Positions 1-7,071 of a stretch of DNA of 11,826 nucleotides are shown one piece after another. Each line of letters starts with the position of its first letter. Position 1 is the first letter of the stretch. Origin of the DNA: Candidatus Hermodarchaeota archaeon (lineage in GTDB: Archaea; Asgardarchaeota; Hermodarchaeia; Hermodarchaeales; Hermodarchaeaceae). The position numbers were made by a program, and so were the translations under genes. A model generated the notes under the pieces. That model worked only from the letters and a program-made list of their open reading frames with translations, was not told the DNA's origin and searched no databases. The stretch covers positions 1-11,826 of the forward strand of contig JAEOTD010000041.1 in assembly GCA_016839995.1 (NCBI GenBank), in the 5' to 3' direction.

Positions 1-553
1 CATAGGCTATCCAATTGTTGAGTTCGAAGAAGAGGGGTGGTGCGAATAGAATCCCGATAATTGTGAGATACTGAAGAAGCGTCACTACCATGATGATAAT
101 CAGTCGTTCAGGTCGTTCAGCTATCCCAATTCCAAGTTGAGTAACCCCTGCAGCTTCCGCACGAGCGCGAGCATAACTCACGAGTAGGCTACCGACAATG
201 GCAATGAGCCCCCAAAATGAGGACACCCAGCCACCAAGGATAATTCCAAAGAGAACAATTGCGTCGCTATAGCGATCACAAATACTGTCTAAGACACCTC
301 CAAATGCCGAGGTTTTTCCCATTACTCGGGCCACTGCGCCATCCAAGGCATCAACAAACCCGGAGAGTAGAAGCAAGAGTAAGGCTAGGACCAATTGTTG
401 TTGGAAGTACATCCAAGCTGCTAGTGTCGCAACAAGGGGTCCTAAAAGAGTAAGGGCATTCGGTGGTACTCGTGACTTAGCAACAACTCTTGCGACTGGT
501 GAAAATGCCCGTTTGAATTGCTCTTTGATGCGTCCGATTACCACAGAGACCAC
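1..553 (-). CDS. CDP-alcohol phosphatidyltransferase, archaetidylinositol-phosphate-synthase-like (3' end cut off)
   Basis: Integral membrane enzyme that moves a phosphoalcohol head group onto CDP-archaeol; the best family match is archaetidylinositol phosphate synthase. Translating the minus strand gives 184 residues before the window edge. The family signature DxxDGxxAR...GxxxDxxxD is complete: D68, D71, G72, A75, R76, then G85, D89 and D93. These Asp residues bind the catalytic metals and CDP. A second block, GIGIAERPER at about 141-150, is typical of the archaetidylinositol-phosphate branch. Hydrophobic segments lie near 40-65, 98-125 and 150-175. Family members are about 190-200 residues, so only a short tail is missing. 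The start is uncertain: GTG at 553, GTG at 544 (best fit to family N-termini) or ATG at 607; none has a clear SD. It is divergent from the PhoU-like genes. The family is secure; the inositol substrate is inferred. Confidence 0.88.
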   Translation of the reverse strand, partial: MVSVVIGRIKEQFKRAFSPVARVVAKSRVPPNALTLLGPLVATLAAWMYFQQQLVLALLLLLLSGFVDALDGAVARVMGKTSAFGGVLDSICDRYSDAIVLFGIILGGWVSSFWGLIAIVGSLLVSYARARAEAAGVTQLGIGIAERPERLIIIMVVTLLQYLTIIGILFAPPLFFELNNWIAY

Positions 554-703
554 ATTCTTTGTTGGATTACATCCCAGTAGGGTTGTTGCTGTTAAGTTTT
601 TTTGCATTGTTGAACAACTCGAAACACTGAAAAGCCTGTTCTCCGAAGAAAGCCTATTGGAAGTAATGGACCTCCATTTTTTCTGGGAGCCCGTGATACC
701 GTT
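554..703. promoter_or_regulatory. Divergent intergenic region between the lipid enzyme and the PhoU/TrkA_C pair
   Basis: 150 bases separate the divergent starts. On the minus strand an A-rich AAACTTAA at about 594-601 could be the TATA element for the phosphatidyltransferase. On the plus strand I find no convincing TATA box; GGGAG at 686-690 is a weak SD for the ATG at 704, with longer than usual spacing. Assignment of promoters here is tentative. Confidence 0.3.
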
Positions 704-1312
704 ATGCAAGAGGAACTTCACGAAGTTGAGTATCAACCCATTCCCGTGCGTGACTTGTTAGTGGAAATGAAAGACCTCAGTGAACTGATGATTGACCTAG
801 CCTACTCTGCCGTCATGTTCAACGACAAGGACCTGGCAGAAGAAGTCATAGACATGGAAGAACGCGTCGATTACCTTGGTTACTTGTTACTCATGAACGC
901 CTCCTTAGCCGTTCGTGACAAAAAAGATGCAGAGCAAATCGTTAGTATCATGAAAACCGCTTCTGCTGCCAATAAAATAAGTGATGCCGCAGCTGATATT
1001 GCGGGTCTCGTCCTCCATGATATTGGCATCCCCGGAATCCTTTGGCTGGCAGTCAGTCAGGCGGAGGAGATTGTGGGTCGAGCTACAATCCTGAAGAAAT
1101 CCATGCTTGTTAGCCAAACTCTAGCGGATATCAACCTCGAAGAAGAAATCGGTGCTGATATTATCGCCATCCAACGAAAGAGAAAATGGACAATTAATCC
1201 TCCGGAATCCTTTGAAATTCAAAAGGGTGATCGCGTAATTGCCCGTGGCTCAGCTGATAGTATAAAGAAATTGCAGAGGTTAGCAGCCGGTGAGCTTGAA
1301 GAGATTGCTTAA
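704..1312 (+). CDS. PhoU-like + TrkA_C (RCK_C) domain protein, first of a tandem pair
   Basis: A 202-residue soluble protein with two parts. Residues about 15-105 form a PhoU-like helical bundle, including acidic repeats such as EEVIDMEERVD (46-56) and ISDAAADIA (92-100), similar to the E/DxxxD metal-binding motifs of PhoU. Residues about 122-196 resemble a TrkA_C/RCK_C ligand-binding domain, ending in the usual strand pattern (FEIQKGDRVIARGS). Proteins of this two-domain type are often described as regulators of ion transport, but their role is largely unproven. There is no membrane segment, so it would act in the cytoplasm or at the inner face of a channel. The ATG at 704 is the first good in-frame start. 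It overlaps the next gene by 23 bases, which suggests translational coupling and a heteromeric complex. No transporter gene lies next to it in this window. Confidence 0.82.
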   Translation: MQEELHEVEYQPIPVRDLLVEMKDLSELMIDLAYSAVMFNDKDLAEEVIDMEERVDYLGYLLLMNASLAVRDKKDAEQIVSIMKTASAANKISDAAADIAGLVLHDIGIPGILWLAVSQAEEIVGRATILKKSMLVSQTLADINLEEEIGADIIAIQRKRKWTINPPESFEIQKGDRVIARGSADSIKKLQRLAAGELEEIA

Positions 1313-1907
1313 AACACCGACTGGGGAGCAAACCCCAGAAGAACGCATTCTAGCGATGCTTATCCAAATGAAGGACACCTCAGAACTACTCATTAACCTA
1401 GCCTATACCGCGCTGTTGACAAATAACAAAGACATAGCTGAGGATATTTTCGAGTTGGAAGAAAAGTTTGACAACTTCCATACTGATTTTGAGCTCAAAG
1501 TCTTGCGTTTGGAATTAGAAGAAGGCGAAGAAAAACGTCGCCTTGGCCTCATTCGATTAGGAGTCGCTGCTGAAAACCTCGCGGATGCAGCAGCACAAAT
1601 GGCTGAAATAGTCCTTCGTGGAGTAGACGTCCATCCCTTGATGCGTCTAGCGTTGAAGGAAGCGGATGAACGAGTGAGCCGACAAATCGTTGATCCCAAC
1701 TCGATTCTTGCTAACAAAACATTAGGGCAACTCCGATTGGAAGACCATGGAACCCGAATCTTTGCGGTTAAACGGAATGACCACTGGACCTATGATCCAC
1801 GTGGAAGATTCAAGCTTCTCCCTGGTGACATAATCTATGCCGGTGGTTACAAAGAAGCTGTGGAGAAATTAGAAGGCATTGCCCAAGGAAAAATCCAAGA
1901 GCTTTAG
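1290..1907 (+). CDS. PhoU-like + TrkA_C (RCK_C) domain protein, second of a tandem pair
   Basis: A 205-residue paralogue of the preceding gene with the same order: PhoU-like helices at about 15-112 (including IQMKDTSELLINLAYTALL and an acidic FELEEKFD) and a TrkA_C-like domain at about 130-198 ending FKLLPGDIIYAGG. The block MKDxSELxIxLAY is shared by both proteins, so they probably arose by duplication and could pair through their PhoU parts. The chosen start is GTG at 1290, preceded by GAGGT at 1275-1279; it lies inside the end of the upstream gene. TTG at 1296 is an alternative. The protein probably senses a small ligand or nucleotide and regulates an ion transporter; this is inference from the domains. 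Confidence 0.82.
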   Translation: MSLKRLLKTPTGEQTPEERILAMLIQMKDTSELLINLAYTALLTNNKDIAEDIFELEEKFDNFHTDFELKVLRLELEEGEEKRRLGLIRLGVAAENLADAAAQMAEIVLRGVDVHPLMRLALKEADERVSRQIVDPNSILANKTLGQLRLEDHGTRIFAVKRNDHWTYDPRGRFKLLPGDIIYAGGYKEAVEKLEGIAQGKIQEL

Positions 1908-1945
1908 TCCGCCCTTTTCTACAGTCCATCTATATGCAAGCCAAA

Positions 1946-1984
1946 CTTAGATATAGCAAACATCCTAGCTCACTGGAACGGAGG
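1946..1984 (+). promoter_or_regulatory. Putative trxB promoter (TATA-like CTTAGATATAG) and SD site
   Basis: An AT-rich CTTAGATATAG at 1946-1956 lies about 50 bases before the trxB ATG, a usual place for an archaeal TATA box with a short leader. GGAGG at 1980-1984 is a strong SD. The spacing to the ATG at 1996 is 11 bases, while another ATG at 1989 lies only 4 bases away. The TATA call rests on position and composition only. Confidence 0.4.
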
Positions 1985-1995
1985 AAAAATGAACC

Positions 1996-2919
1996 ATGGC
2001 AGAGAAACGTGACCTCATCATTGTGGGCTGTGGACCGGCAGGAATGACCGCGGGATTATATGCTGCACGAATGGGTTTGAATGCAGTGATTCTAGAAACG
2101 GGGATTTGTGGCGGACAGATGATGAATGCCTGGGAAATTGAAAACTATCCTGGTTTTGAGAAAATCAGTGGAGGTGACCTTGCTATGAAGATGAAAGCCC
2201 AAGCTGAAAACGCGGGCATCGAAATTCGCGAATTGACTCCGGTTGAAGAATTCAAGTTTTCTGATTCACTCAAAGTTGTGATCACCGCTAAACGAGAGGA
2301 AATCCACGCCCCCGCAGTAATTCTTGCCATGGGTGCTACTTATGCTAAACTCGGAGTGCCTGGAGAAACCGAATATCATGGACGAGGCACCAGCTATTGT
2401 GCCACTTGTGATGGCCCCCTGTTCCGCGGAAAAAGCGTTTTCATGATTGGTGGGGGAAACACTGCAGCAATGGATGCACTATTTCTATCCAACATCGTCG
2501 AAAAGGTGTATTTGGTCCACCGCCGCGATAAACTCCGAGCCGAACAAGCTTATGCAGACCGTCTCACGAAATTATCCAATGTTGAGATATTATGGGATAC
2601 GATTCTGCTTGAAGTTTTAGGTGACGATGGCGTTACTGGAGTAAAATTACGAAACAAGAAGACCGAAAAAGAGTGGACGATGAATACCGATGGTGTATTC
2701 ATTGCAGTAGGGAGCACACCGAATAGTTCCCTTTGTGAGCCAGCGGGAGTAAAGCTTGATGACAAAGGAAATATCATTGTGAATTCCCATCAACAAACAA
2801 ATATCTCTGGTGTATATGCCGTTGGTGACATTACTGGTGAACCACGACAAATTGTCAAAGCCTGTGGTGAGGCCGTGAAAGCCGTGACGCATTGGCTAAC
2901 TGTGAGACCTATCGAATAA
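1996..2919 (+). CDS. trxB: Thioredoxin reductase (NADPH-dependent, FAD-containing)
   Basis: A full-length 307-residue thioredoxin reductase. It passes electrons from NADPH through FAD and a redox-active disulfide to thioredoxin in the cytoplasm. Visible landmarks in order: the FAD-binding GCGPAG at 11-16; WEIENYPGF at 46-54; the redox centre CATC at 135-138; the second dinucleotide fold GGGNTA at 152-157; HRRDKLR at 175-181, whose arginines favour NADPH over NADH; and the C-terminal FAD motif YAVGDIT at 274-280. All expected catalytic features are present. The ATG at 1996 is chosen because the family N-terminus starts just before DLIIVGCGPAG; the ATG at 1989 is out of frame and stops after seven codons. 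No thioredoxin gene is visible nearby. Confidence 0.96.
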   Translation: MAEKRDLIIVGCGPAGMTAGLYAARMGLNAVILETGICGGQMMNAWEIENYPGFEKISGGDLAMKMKAQAENAGIEIRELTPVEEFKFSDSLKVVITAKREEIHAPAVILAMGATYAKLGVPGETEYHGRGTSYCATCDGPLFRGKSVFMIGGGNTAAMDALFLSNIVEKVYLVHRRDKLRAEQAYADRLTKLSNVEILWDTILLEVLGDDGVTGVKLRNKKTEKEWTMNTDGVFIAVGSTPNSSLCEPAGVKLDDKGNIIVNSHQQTNISGVYAVGDITGEPRQIVKACGEAVKAVTHWLTVRPIE

Positions 2920-2934
2920 TGTCGCTGACCACAA

Positions 2935-2984
2935 GGTTTTAAGGGATATTTTGCCGTGAACGTCCGTACACCTGAATTTGGAGG
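2935..2984 (+). promoter_or_regulatory. Putative TATA box (GGTTTTAAGG) and SD of the toroid-repeat gene
   Basis: TTTTAA at 2937-2942 is a good archaeal TATA-like element, placing a start of transcription near 2965. GGAGG at 2980-2984 follows and is 8 bases from the TTG at 2993, which decides the start of the downstream gene. Confidence 0.5.
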
Positions 2985-2992
2985 AACAATGC

Positions 2993-4180
2993 TTGCGTAG
3001 GTTCACTAGCTCAATGATTCTCGGGCTTTTCATTCTCGTATTAGCTAGCCCTTTGACTGCCATGGCAGCACCAACCCGTCAGGACGTCGTTATCACCTTT
3101 TCAGTGACCTGTATCGACGGTTCTGGTGGTGGCATTCAGCACCCATCCTCAACTTTGCCCACGATGTCGAATACCTTTGACATCGCCAACGTCTTGGATA
3201 ACCTTGAAGCTTGGATTACTGCTGATCTGCTCATGCCTGACCGAATACTCATTGAAAACATGACAGCTTGGATCCATGGGCTTTTCGTGAATGAGAGTGT
3301 CTCAGATCTTAATTATGGTGGCTTCCTTCCATACGCTGAATATCCCAATGCGACTATGACTGCAAGTGCTTTGGCTGTTTTGTCCTTGGACCTCTTCAAC
3401 CGAACAGATAGCATTGACTCATCTATTCTCACTGACTTCGTAATCAACCTCCAGCGAACTAACGCTACCCTTTACCCAGAAACCGTTGGAGCTTTTTCAG
3501 AGACCATAAACCGGTCTGCTTCCGTTTCAGCCACAGCTTATGCCATTCAGATACTGGATGTCTATAATGAAATATCACAAATGAACACTTCCTTAGCCAC
3601 TGGATGGCTGAATTCCAGTCAAATGCTGACAAATCCTACATCAGCAAGTTATGGAGGATTTGCCAATGGGCGGAATTCTACAAACGCGGATTTACAGACA
3701 ACCTACCTAGCTTTACGAAGCCTCGAAATTCTCGGGTCACTTTCTATAATCGACCAAACTGCTGCTATTGACTATATCCTCTCCCATTATCGTGATAACA
3801 CCAACTACCCCCAATATTTCGGTGGTTTTAGCAACACCCCGGACAATCCAGTGGCTACACACTTTGCTACCTATTATGCAGTAGCAGGGTTACACATACT
3901 TGGTGCAAGTAACCAGTTATCACCGCTGGAAACTACGGCATGGATTCTAAGCACACAAACCCTTGATGGTGGTTTTGCAGAAGTCTCTGGACCAACCGGT
4001 TTTGCACCACAGACGAATTTAGCCATATCAACCTTAGCCTTACTTGACCAACTGGGAGCACTCCTTCTGCCAATTGGACCAGACGTGTACCTCTTTCCAT
4101 GGTGGATTGTTGGGGTAGTTGTCATCGTCATCATCGTTGTACTTTTCATTGTCATTGCCCGTCGTTCAGATTGGTTCTAG
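2993..4180 (+). CDS. Predicted secreted, membrane-anchored alpha/alpha-toroid (prenyltransferase/squalene-cyclase-like) repeat protein
   Basis: A 395-residue protein. Residues 1-26 form a signal peptide: RR, then a hydrophobic core ending TAMA. A C-terminal membrane segment at about 371-389 (WWIVGVVVIVIIVVLFIVI) is followed by ARRSDWF, so the body should lie outside the cell. In between, glycine-aromatic repeat motifs recur every 49-58 residues: YGGF 108, GAF 166, YGGF 220, FGGF 276, DGGF 325, each followed by a helix with an AL or AI core. This is the pattern of the six-barrel toroid of protein prenyltransferase beta subunits and terpene cyclases. The Asp/Cys/His zinc site of protein prenyltransferases and the DxDD motif of cyclases are not seen. 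Nine NxS/T sequons fit a glycosylated surface protein. The start is TTG at 2993, with GGAGG 8 bases upstream; TTG at 2978 would overlap that SD. The function is unknown. Confidence 0.75.
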   Translation: MRRFTSSMILGLFILVLASPLTAMAAPTRQDVVITFSVTCIDGSGGGIQHPSSTLPTMSNTFDIANVLDNLEAWITADLLMPDRILIENMTAWIHGLFVNESVSDLNYGGFLPYAEYPNATMTASALAVLSLDLFNRTDSIDSSILTDFVINLQRTNATLYPETVGAFSETINRSASVSATAYAIQILDVYNEISQMNTSLATGWLNSSQMLTNPTSASYGGFANGRNSTNADLQTTYLALRSLEILGSLSIIDQTAAIDYILSHYRDNTNYPQYFGGFSNTPDNPVATHFATYYAVAGLHILGASNQLSPLETTAWILSTQTLDGGFAEVSGPTGFAPQTNLAISTLALLDQLGALLLPIGPDVYLFPWWIVGVVVIVIIVVLFIVIARRSDWF

Positions 4181-4234
4181 ATAACTAAGAATTGAATCTG
4201 CCCAATTGTGGTGATTCTAGGAGTGGAGGGAAGG

Positions 4235-4243
4235 TTTTTTAAT
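4235..4243 (+). promoter_or_regulatory. Putative TATA box of serS
   Basis: TTTTTTAAT at 4235-4243 is an AT-rich TATA-like element 43 bases before the ATG at 4278. A transcript from here would start near 4264, after the GTG at 4257, which supports ATG 4278 as the start. The T-run could also help end the upstream transcript. Confidence 0.45.
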
Positions 4244-4277
4244 CGCAAGACGATGAGTGCTTCCCGAGGCGAGAAAA

Positions 4278-5654
4278 ATGAGTGCATGGTCTATACTTGC
4301 TGCTGTTCGTGAAGACCCTGAGATCCTTCGAATGTCTCAGCGACGCCGTGGACTGGATATTGCTGTCGTTGATGAAGCTATTCAGCTTGACAAAGCTTGG
4401 CGAAAAACTCGAACTGATCTTGCAGAATTCCAACGAGAACGAAACCAAGTGGCCAAAGAGATTGGTAAGACTAAGGATAAGGCCAAACGAGATAGGCTCA
4501 TCAAGAAATCAAAGCAGTTATCGGAGAAAGTTTCTGCAGGAGAACAACAGTTAGCCGAACTCGAGAACCAACGAATGGAGGCCTTACGCAGTATAGCTAA
4601 TATTGTCCACAAGTCTGTACCTGATGGCAAGGATGAAACGGAAGCAAAACCAGTGAAATACATTGGGAAACCACGTGTTTGGAAGAAGCACGTTGACCAA
4701 TTTATTGAAGCGGCGCAGGGCTTGAAGGCCGAGTATGAACCCATTGATACCCAACCGAAAAGCCATTACGATATCTCTGAAGAAATTGGATTAATTGACA
4801 CGACACGTGCAGCTAAAGTCGCTGGCTCACGTTTCTACTACCTAATCGATGATATCGTATGGTTAGACCTTGGACTAGCACTCTATGCTCTAGATAGTAT
4901 CACAAAACACGGATTCAAACCCATAATTCCACCCAACATGCTAAACCATGCCGCGTATAGTGGTGTCACTGACATCACTGCCTTTGAAGATTCACTCTAT
5001 AAACTAGAAGATCAAGATCTCTATTTGATTGCCACGTCTGAACACCCCATCGCCGCACAATATATGAATGATGTACTAGAAATTGAAGAACTCCCCTTGA
5101 AGTTTGCAGGGTACAGCCCCTGTTACCGCAAGGAAGCAGGAGCTCACGGAAAAGACACTAAGGGCATCTTCCGAGTTCATCAATTCTCCAAGGTCGAGAT
5201 GTTTGTGTTCTGTCTTCCCGAAGACTCTTGGTCCTGGATTGAAAAGATGATAGCCCTCGAAGAAGAAATCTGGACACCATTAGGAATTCCTTTCCGAATC
5301 GTGATTTTACCCAGTGGAGATTTCAGCCGAGTCGCATCAAAAACCTATGATTTAGAGTTATGGATGCCATCACAAGGTCGTTATCGTGAATTTGTTTCCT
5401 GTAGTAATTGTACGGATTACCAGGCATACCGACTAAATACTCGCTTTGCTGAAACGCGAGGACACCCAACGAAAGGATTTGTACACACATTAAACTCCAC
5501 AGTGATTGCCACAACACGCTCCATTACCGCCATATTGGAGAATAACCTGCAAGACGATGGACGCATTTTAATTCCGAAGCCCCTTCAAGCCTACTTGAAA
5601 CCCATTGAGTCGGCACCAGACAAGTATATCATTCCCGCCCATTTGAAAAAATGA
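4278..5654 (+). CDS. serS: Seryl-tRNA synthetase (bacterial/common archaeal class II type)
   Basis: A 458-residue class II synthetase that charges tRNA-Ser (and tRNA-Sec where present). The N-terminal region, about 25-105, is charged, heptad-like helix rich in Lys/Glu: the antiparallel coiled-coil arm that grips the long variable arm of tRNA-Ser. The catalytic core shows ATSEHPIAA at 252-260 (serine-binding TxE), motif 2 with SPCYRKEAGAHGKDTKGIFR at 280-299 (catalytic Arg 284), SNCTDYQAYR at 376-385 and motif 3 TLNSTVIATTR at 404-414 with Arg 414, followed by AILENN and ILIP. It is not the zinc-dependent methanogen type. The ATG at 4278 (GAGG upstream at 4266-4269) fits family N-termini and the likely promoter; GTG at 4257 would add seven residues. 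It stands alone, with gene-free flanks of about 100-150 bases. Confidence 0.96.
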   Translation: MSAWSILAAVREDPEILRMSQRRRGLDIAVVDEAIQLDKAWRKTRTDLAEFQRERNQVAKEIGKTKDKAKRDRLIKKSKQLSEKVSAGEQQLAELENQRMEALRSIANIVHKSVPDGKDETEAKPVKYIGKPRVWKKHVDQFIEAAQGLKAEYEPIDTQPKSHYDISEEIGLIDTTRAAKVAGSRFYYLIDDIVWLDLGLALYALDSITKHGFKPIIPPNMLNHAAYSGVTDITAFEDSLYKLEDQDLYLIATSEHPIAAQYMNDVLEIEELPLKFAGYSPCYRKEAGAHGKDTKGIFRVHQFSKVEMFVFCLPEDSWSWIEKMIALEEEIWTPLGIPFRIVILPSGDFSRVASKTYDLELWMPSQGRYREFVSCSNCTDYQAYRLNTRFAETRGHPTKGFVHTLNSTVIATTRSITAILENNLQDDGRILIPKPLQAYLKPIESAPDKYIIPAHLKK

Positions 5655-5807
5655 GGAGATCATCAAGCCTGTCAATGTGTACCTTAAATTGATGCATCCG
5701 GTAGTGATTAATGCCCACTAAATATTTGTGGTAATCCCTCCAGTCCCAGAAAACAATTATTAACACAAAGAAGTATGTAACCCTGTCCGTTGGGGTTGGT
5801 GACCTGC
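5655..5807 (+). promoter_or_regulatory. Intergenic region with a putative TATA box and SD for the gelsolin-like gene
   Basis: This 153-base gap holds AATTATTAAC at 5755-5764, a plausible TATA box about 50 bases before the GTG at 5808, and GGTGA at 5798-5802, a good SD five bases before that GTG. A small imperfect inverted repeat (CCAC...GTGG, 5715-5731, with an AT-rich centre) could be the serS transcript end or a protein site. I see no tRNA fold and no convincing small gene. Confidence 0.45.
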
Positions 5808-6656
5808 GTGCCTAGAACATTAGTGATGCTCCGCGTTGTTGATTCCGGTGAGACAGTACAAATCACCGATGGTGCTCCAGCGAAGACCCATATGAAAGGA
5901 GACGAAGTCCTAATCATCATTGATGATGAGGAACGTCTAATCTGGATATGGAAAGGAAATGAAGCTCCGGTTCGACGAAAGTTCATTGCAGCCCGTCGCG
6001 CCTCGGGCATCCGAGACCAGCGCGGTCTGGTGTACAAGATTGTATCAGAAGATGAGGGGCAAGAAGGCACAAAATTCCTCGAAGCAATGGGACTCCCCTT
6101 ATCAACCAAGCCTGATGAGGGGATGAAAGATGCCCCACCTGTAGCACCTCCCATGCCAAGAGAATCCGTAGGACCTGTCACTGAACCCCCCAAACCTGCA
6201 CCGGTCCAAGAAACAAAACCTGCAGATTATCGTGAAGCTGTGGTGTCTGCAACAAGAAAGCCGGATCGCCCAACCGTTCAAGTGCCTCGGCCACCTTCAG
6301 AAATCATTGAACAAGTAGAAAAACTGGAACCAATTCCTGGTTTCCGACGCGAATTCGTCCTCATCGGATATGATGCATTTGGAATAACCGAAGAGTCAAC
6401 CAGTGTTTTAGGCAAAACCACGAAGACTCAGAAGTTGCAGCGGATTGACTCACTCCCAGAGGGCACGGTATTTGCTCAAGGTTATACACCCAGGGTTGTC
6501 ATCAAAGACGGACAAGTACTAGCCATTGAGTTCCTCAAACATCTAGAAGAGGAAGAATACCTTCACGAAAAAGAGACCGTGAAGGAAGAAATGGCTCGAC
6601 AAATCACCGAACTCATTGAAGCGTCCCGAAGTGAAAAAGGTCGCCAAAAGTCATAG
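5808..6656 (+). CDS. Gelsolin-like domain protein with Pro-rich linker and a C-terminal domain of unknown type
   Basis: 282 residues in three parts. Residues about 7-96 match the gelsolin/villin/Sec23-24 fold pattern: LRVVDSG, then GDEVLIIIDDEERLIWIWKG (31-50, with the WxWxG signature), an arginine-rich helix RRKFIAARRASGIR (56-69), and the closing DEGQEGTKFLEAMG (82-95) equivalent to the eukaryotic E-G-x-E...F...G. Residues about 97-170 are Pro/Lys/Glu-rich and probably disordered. Residues about 178-245 form a compact-looking domain I do not recognise, followed by a charged helix to the end. There is no signal peptide or membrane segment, so it is cytoplasmic. Single gelsolin-domain proteins that bind actin are known from Asgard archaea; an actin-related role here is inference. 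GTG 5808 is chosen for its GGTGA SD; ATG 5826 is an alternative. It is followed 18 bases later by the Roadblock gene. Confidence 0.72.
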   Translation: MPRTLVMLRVVDSGETVQITDGAPAKTHMKGDEVLIIIDDEERLIWIWKGNEAPVRRKFIAARRASGIRDQRGLVYKIVSEDEGQEGTKFLEAMGLPLSTKPDEGMKDAPPVAPPMPRESVGPVTEPPKPAPVQETKPADYREAVVSATRKPDRPTVQVPRPPSEIIEQVEKLEPIPGFRREFVLIGYDAFGITEESTSVLGKTTKTQKLQRIDSLPEGTVFAQGYTPRVVIKDGQVLAIEFLKHLEEEEYLHEKETVKEEMARQITELIEASRSEKGRQKS

Positions 6657-6674
6657 GAATTACGAGGGAATAAG

Positions 6675-7070
6675 ATGCAGCAATTTGCTATGAGCGAAGA
6701 AGAAGCCAAGCAATTGGCAATGTACTTACGCGAAATTACATTGTATACAGAACTCGAAACACTGGCAGTGGTTACTAAAGCGGGTCGTCGAGTAGCATTC
6801 AGTTCAACAAAAGGTGTCGATATTGATCCAGACTTACTCTCCGCCATTTCAGCTGTCCTATTACAGACGGGGATTGAGGCTGTTCAAAAACTAGCATTTG
6901 AACCCCTGTTTGAACTCATTGTTCGTGGTGAAAAAGGCATTATTGTGGTCACTGATGCTGGACCTTTGGTTCTTATTGGTGCTGGTGTCAAAATTGAATC
7001 ACTAGGACACGTCGTTTCGGTATTCCGGCACTTTGGGCGTGAAATCGCAGGATTATTTGCAAAAAAGTGA
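6675..7070 (+). CDS. Roadblock/LC7-domain protein
   Basis: A 131-residue single-domain protein matching the Roadblock/LC7 (longin-related) fold. It begins with an N-terminal helix (MSEEEAKQLAMYLREI). Strand pairs follow in LETLAVVTKAGRRVAFSS (28-45) and ELIVRGEKGIIVVTDAG (80-96), with a helix DPDLLSAISAVLLQTG (51-66) between them, then VLIGAGVKI and a final helix (HVVSVFRHFGREIAGLF). In this family such proteins dimerise and act as platforms or regulators for small Ras-like GTPases (MglB, Ragulator subunits) or dynein. No GTPase gene is in this window. The ATG at 6675 has GAGGGA at 6663-6668 upstream; ATG 6690 would remove five residues. The 18-base gap from the gelsolin-like gene strongly suggests one transcript and a joint role. 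Confidence 0.82.
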   Translation: MQQFAMSEEEAKQLAMYLREITLYTELETLAVVTKAGRRVAFSSTKGVDIDPDLLSAISAVLLQTGIEAVQKLAFEPLFELIVRGEKGIIVVTDAGPLVLIGAGVKIESLGHVVSVFRHFGREIAGLFAKK

Positions 7071-7071
7071 G

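Noticed and set aside
259..453. Plus-strand open frame of 64 codons
   Set aside because: It lies opposite the CDP-alcohol phosphatidyltransferase, whose catalytic motif is encoded on the other strand here; the translated product is Arg/His/Pro-rich with no recognisable pattern.
513..761. Plus-strand open frame of 82 codons across the divergent region
   Set aside because: It covers the divergent promoter region and the 5' ends of two well-supported genes, has Cys/Phe-rich composition with no domain, and runs out of frame into the PhoU-like gene.
2993..4180. Active protein prenyltransferase or squalene cyclase
   Set aside because: The repeat fold is similar, but the zinc-binding Asp/Cys/His set and the DxDD motif are not visible, and the protein appears exported, where prenyl-diphosphate substrates are not expected.
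4382..4744. Minus-strand open frame of 120 codons inside serS
   Set aside because: It is antisense to the coiled-coil arm of serS; the low stop density follows from the Lys/Glu/Gln-rich sense strand. No SD or protein pattern is seen.
5655..5807. Possible tRNA or small RNA in the serS to gelsolin-like gap
   Set aside because: No cloverleaf with a T-loop GTTCGAATC-like block was found. The only structure is a short, mismatched inverted repeat at 5715-5731.
5708..6193. Minus-strand open frame of 161 codons opposite the gelsolin-like gene
   Set aside because: Its Ser/Pro/Gly-rich product mirrors the Pro-rich linker on the sense strand. The sense frame has a domain signature, SD and TATA-like box, while this one has none.
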